This document shows positions 63,001-64,000 of a stretch of 64,000 nucleotides of DNA, one piece after another (positions within the stretch are counted from its first letter, which is position 1; every line of letters starts with the position of its first letter). The stretch covers positions 87,001 through 151,000 of the forward strand of contig CASEHX010000022.1 of the NCBI GenBank assembly GCA_949287905.1, in the 5' to 3' direction. The notes under the pieces are model-generated. The model was not told where the DNA came from. It was given only the letters and a program-made list of their open reading frames with translations, and searched no databases. Made by a program: the position numbers and the translations under genes. The stretch is from an uncultured Olsenella sp. GTDB taxonomy: Bacteria > Actinomycetota > Coriobacteriia > Coriobacteriales > Atopobiaceae.

Positions 63001-64000
63001 GCGCAGACGTCAACTATGCCGCACTCGAGGCCGCACTCGAGAAGGCGAAGAGCGTTGGTCCCGAGGACTCCTACACGCCGAGCTCTTGGGCGAAGTTCGA
63101 GGGCGCTCTGGCCGTTGCCCAGGCTGCCGTGGGCTCCGAGGACCAGGACGCCGTTGATTCCGCCGCCGCCGAGCTCGAGGCCGCAATCAAGGGTCTCGTG
63201 GAACGTGCCGACACCAGCGAGCTCGCTGGGGCAATTGCCGCGGCACGTGCCGCTGACACCGAGGGCAAGACGGAGCAGTCCGTGTCCGCGCTCCAGAGCG
63301 CTCTTGCCGAGGCGGAGAGGGTCCTCTCCGATCTCGAGGCAACCCAGGCCGAGGTCGACGATGCCGCTGCGGCGCTGCGCAGCGCGATCGCCGGGCTTGA
63401 GGACGAACCCGAGGTTCCCGAGAAGCCCGACACATCCGCCCTCGAGGCCCTCATCGCCGAGGCCGGGGCGCTGGACGAGTCCGAGTACACCGCTGAGAGC
63501 TGGGGCGCTCTGAGCGCCGCGCTCCAGGCCGCAAACGAGGCGCTGGATGCCACCGAGCAGAAGGTCGTCAACGAGGCCGCGACCGCGCTGAGCGAAGCCA
63601 TCGCCGCTCTCGAGAAGGCCGAGGAGCCCGGCCCCGACCCTGAGCCGCAGCCCGGGACCCACACCGTGACCGTGGTCCTCGGCAACGGCGAGGAGGACCT
63701 CGTCATCGAGGTCGAGGACGGGAGGGCCGTCCCCGAGCCCGCCGCCCCGGCGCGCGACGGCTTCGAGTTCGCCGGCTGGTTCACCACCGTCGACCCGGCG
63801 ACCGGCGAGCTCTCCGACGAGTACGACTTCTCGGCGCCCGTGAGGTCCGACCTCACGATCTACGCCGGCTGGCTGCCCGAGACGTCGGGCGAGGAGCCCG
63901 GCACCGGCGAGGAGCCCGGCACCGGCGCGCAGCCCGGCGGCGACCCGACGCCGAGCGGCGAGAAGCCCGGCCAGCCCACCACGCCCGACCCGGGCAGGCC
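60081..64000 (+). CDS. Large secreted multidomain glycosidase, GH51-like (partial, C-terminus beyond window)
   Basis: 1306 residues are visible from ATG at 60081; no stop before the window end. Signal peptide with probable cleavage after AFA (residue 30). Domains: LamG/concanavalin-like (about 31-240); helical FIVAR-like (about 250-315); GH51-like alpha-L-arabinofuranosidase barrel (about 323-960) with acid/base E498 in FEIGNEMNQ and nucleophile E760 in VISEYG; helical FIVAR repeats (about 970-1190); InlB-type B-repeat ending TIYAGW (about 1193-1260); Pro/Gly-rich linker (GEEPGTG units). An extra beta domain (about 545-645, with FTFGDGTHGAIPPSG) is inserted in the catalytic barrel. The tail suggests sortase anchoring. 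Likely attacks host or plant glycans. Confidence 0.85.
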   Translation, partial: MDKTLRRFAALAAVLVAVLLVGFGRSGAFAAELPEPSGAWGFDEGQGPWQSEGTDEGLTARLGASNSVAQASSVSALGQIVRLGDGGVGEVRVPSALDASAGDFTISLWVKLDASTASNSKTALLQLSGSGRTLLYERSNGELVTYIAGSDQSLGSDPARGSWEHVAFVKSGEGSSRSVTLYVDGEKVGSQAVTGTIPAGTFDLIVGSHKNPNDMGHLTGNVDELRIYDEALSADEVASLYGSYSDVIAELGSAEAREELQALVDEAKGLIAAAEGSPDADDPAYEELEAAIEGAESALSGTDAQQIAEAQRALEAAVDAVRALPVTVSIDTSDVERSLDRSIFGINHRYAFNGYGTFDPETWSVREDFAELYDEAGFGSIRYPGGTISNLFAWKETLGDREDRTPQIHGFFNNSGQHGIEPNFGVSEIADFAQAHGSEIVWVYGLGRGDANDAADLVEFLNAEVGTNPNGGTAWADVRASLGHPDPYDVRYFEIGNEMNQVYAEGTSSQAYWTAGVSGGALEGYVNGGTASFTKQYAVVRGDWNVSESYSTGEAGQEFGMRYALLERDSEAEDYESWTAVDVDSVHVYVGGQEWARVDDLSTADADDQVYQLDEKTGFFTFGDGTHGAIPPSGSQVTVSYSVERDGFADVSRAMRSTMDQINASRAEVGKEAGEIHVYSSFETEGFVEKMHQQGMDDLYDGLTIHPYSGTPDGGSANETSQLNFYLSAMKKGDDQVSHVASYVDLMRRYDETKVPVISEYGIFRSTDPLVRSQTHALYIARAIMEYARLGSPYIQKHCLVDWYSEGADALGPTQQAVIQAVAGSGASTATGEGSFTFFKTPSASVFEMLNSDYGTNMVGVTLSSEPGLSNGVGQYDAMAATDAEGNVYLAIVNLGLEEGASIRVNVDGTDLSGRAVEVRSLSGDSFQAANTPDDPERVSIEKSSFVASEAYPVVSLEPHSFTIVKVLAQTEPGADVNYAALEAALEKAKSVGPEDSYTPSSWAKFEGALAVAQAAVGSEDQDAVDSAAAELEAAIKGLVERADTSELAGAIAAARAADTEGKTEQSVSALQSALAEAERVLSDLEATQAEVDDAAAALRSAIAGLEDEPEVPEKPDTSALEALIAEAGALDESEYTAESWGALSAALQAANEALDATEQKVVNEAATALSEAIAALEKAEEPGPDPEPQPGTHTVTVVLGNGEEDLVIEVEDGRAVPEPAAPARDGFEFAGWFTTVDPATGELSDEYDFSAPVRSDLTIYAGWLPETSGEEPGTGEEPGTGAQPGGDPTPSGEKPGQPTTPDPGR

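Overview
The window is GC-rich, gene-dense DNA from an actinomycete-like Gram-positive. An anaerobic or fermentative host-associated member of the Coriobacteriia (Olsenella/Atopobiaceae type) fits best. This is inferred from style: strong AGGAGG ribosome sites, many GTG starts, short ATGA overlaps, ECF transporters, several heterodimeric ABC exporters, a Bce-like module, TrpB2 and CstA. No rRNA, tRNA, phage, transposase or CRISPR was seen. The species call is an inference; no composition was computed.

Layout. 1-6.0 kb (minus): a heterodimeric ABC exporter, the partner cut by the window edge, then a molybdenum hydroxylase (fused 2Fe-2S/Mo-cofactor subunit plus FAD subunit). 6.3-9.2 kb (plus): an ECF transporter (A1, A2, T, S). 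9.2-12.4 kb: a SotB-type efflux pump divergent from a lipoprotein GH3 enzyme (NagZ type). 12.4-15 kb (minus): a zinc-efflux unit (SmtB-type sensor, separate HMA domain, P1B ATPase) with a very clear operator-promoter. 15.3-19.7 kb: xpt, a TIM-barrel protein, an Fe-S aldo/keto reductase and an APC permease. 19.9-22.7 kb: an SPFH protein, a HAD phosphatase and a large inverted tandem-repeat array. 22.7-28.4 kb (minus): a Bce-like module (response regulator, intramembrane-type kinase, ABC ATPase, FtsX permease). 28.6-33.7 kb: cstA, then trpB2 with a Trp leader peptide and attenuator, a YgjP-type peptidase and an HTH membrane protein. 33.8-43.6 kb: mostly housekeeping and unknown genes (HAD enzymes, TPR protein, DUF1015, phasin-like, UbiB kinase, small zincin, HdeD-like, an AbiEi/DUF559-like protein). 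43.9-52.3 kb (minus): a MarR regulator and two paralogous heterodimeric ABC exporters. 52.6-59.9 kb (plus): a complete phosphate operon, pstS-C-A-B-B-phoU-phoB-phoR, behind a PHO-box-like repeat. 60.1-64 kb: a large secreted GH51-like glycosidase that runs off the window.

How it fits together. Several transport modules come with their own regulator and a visible DNA site: Zn sensor with operators, Bce-like regulator with TGAC-N6-GTCA sites, MarR with paired GGTACC sites, PhoBR with a PHO box, and trpB2 with attenuation. The less expected content is in the intergenic DNA: tandem arrays with 41-, 35- and 29-bp units, a family of long hairpins sharing one apical sequence, MITE-like inverted repeats, and a marked excess of the heptamer CTTCTCG/CGAGAAG.
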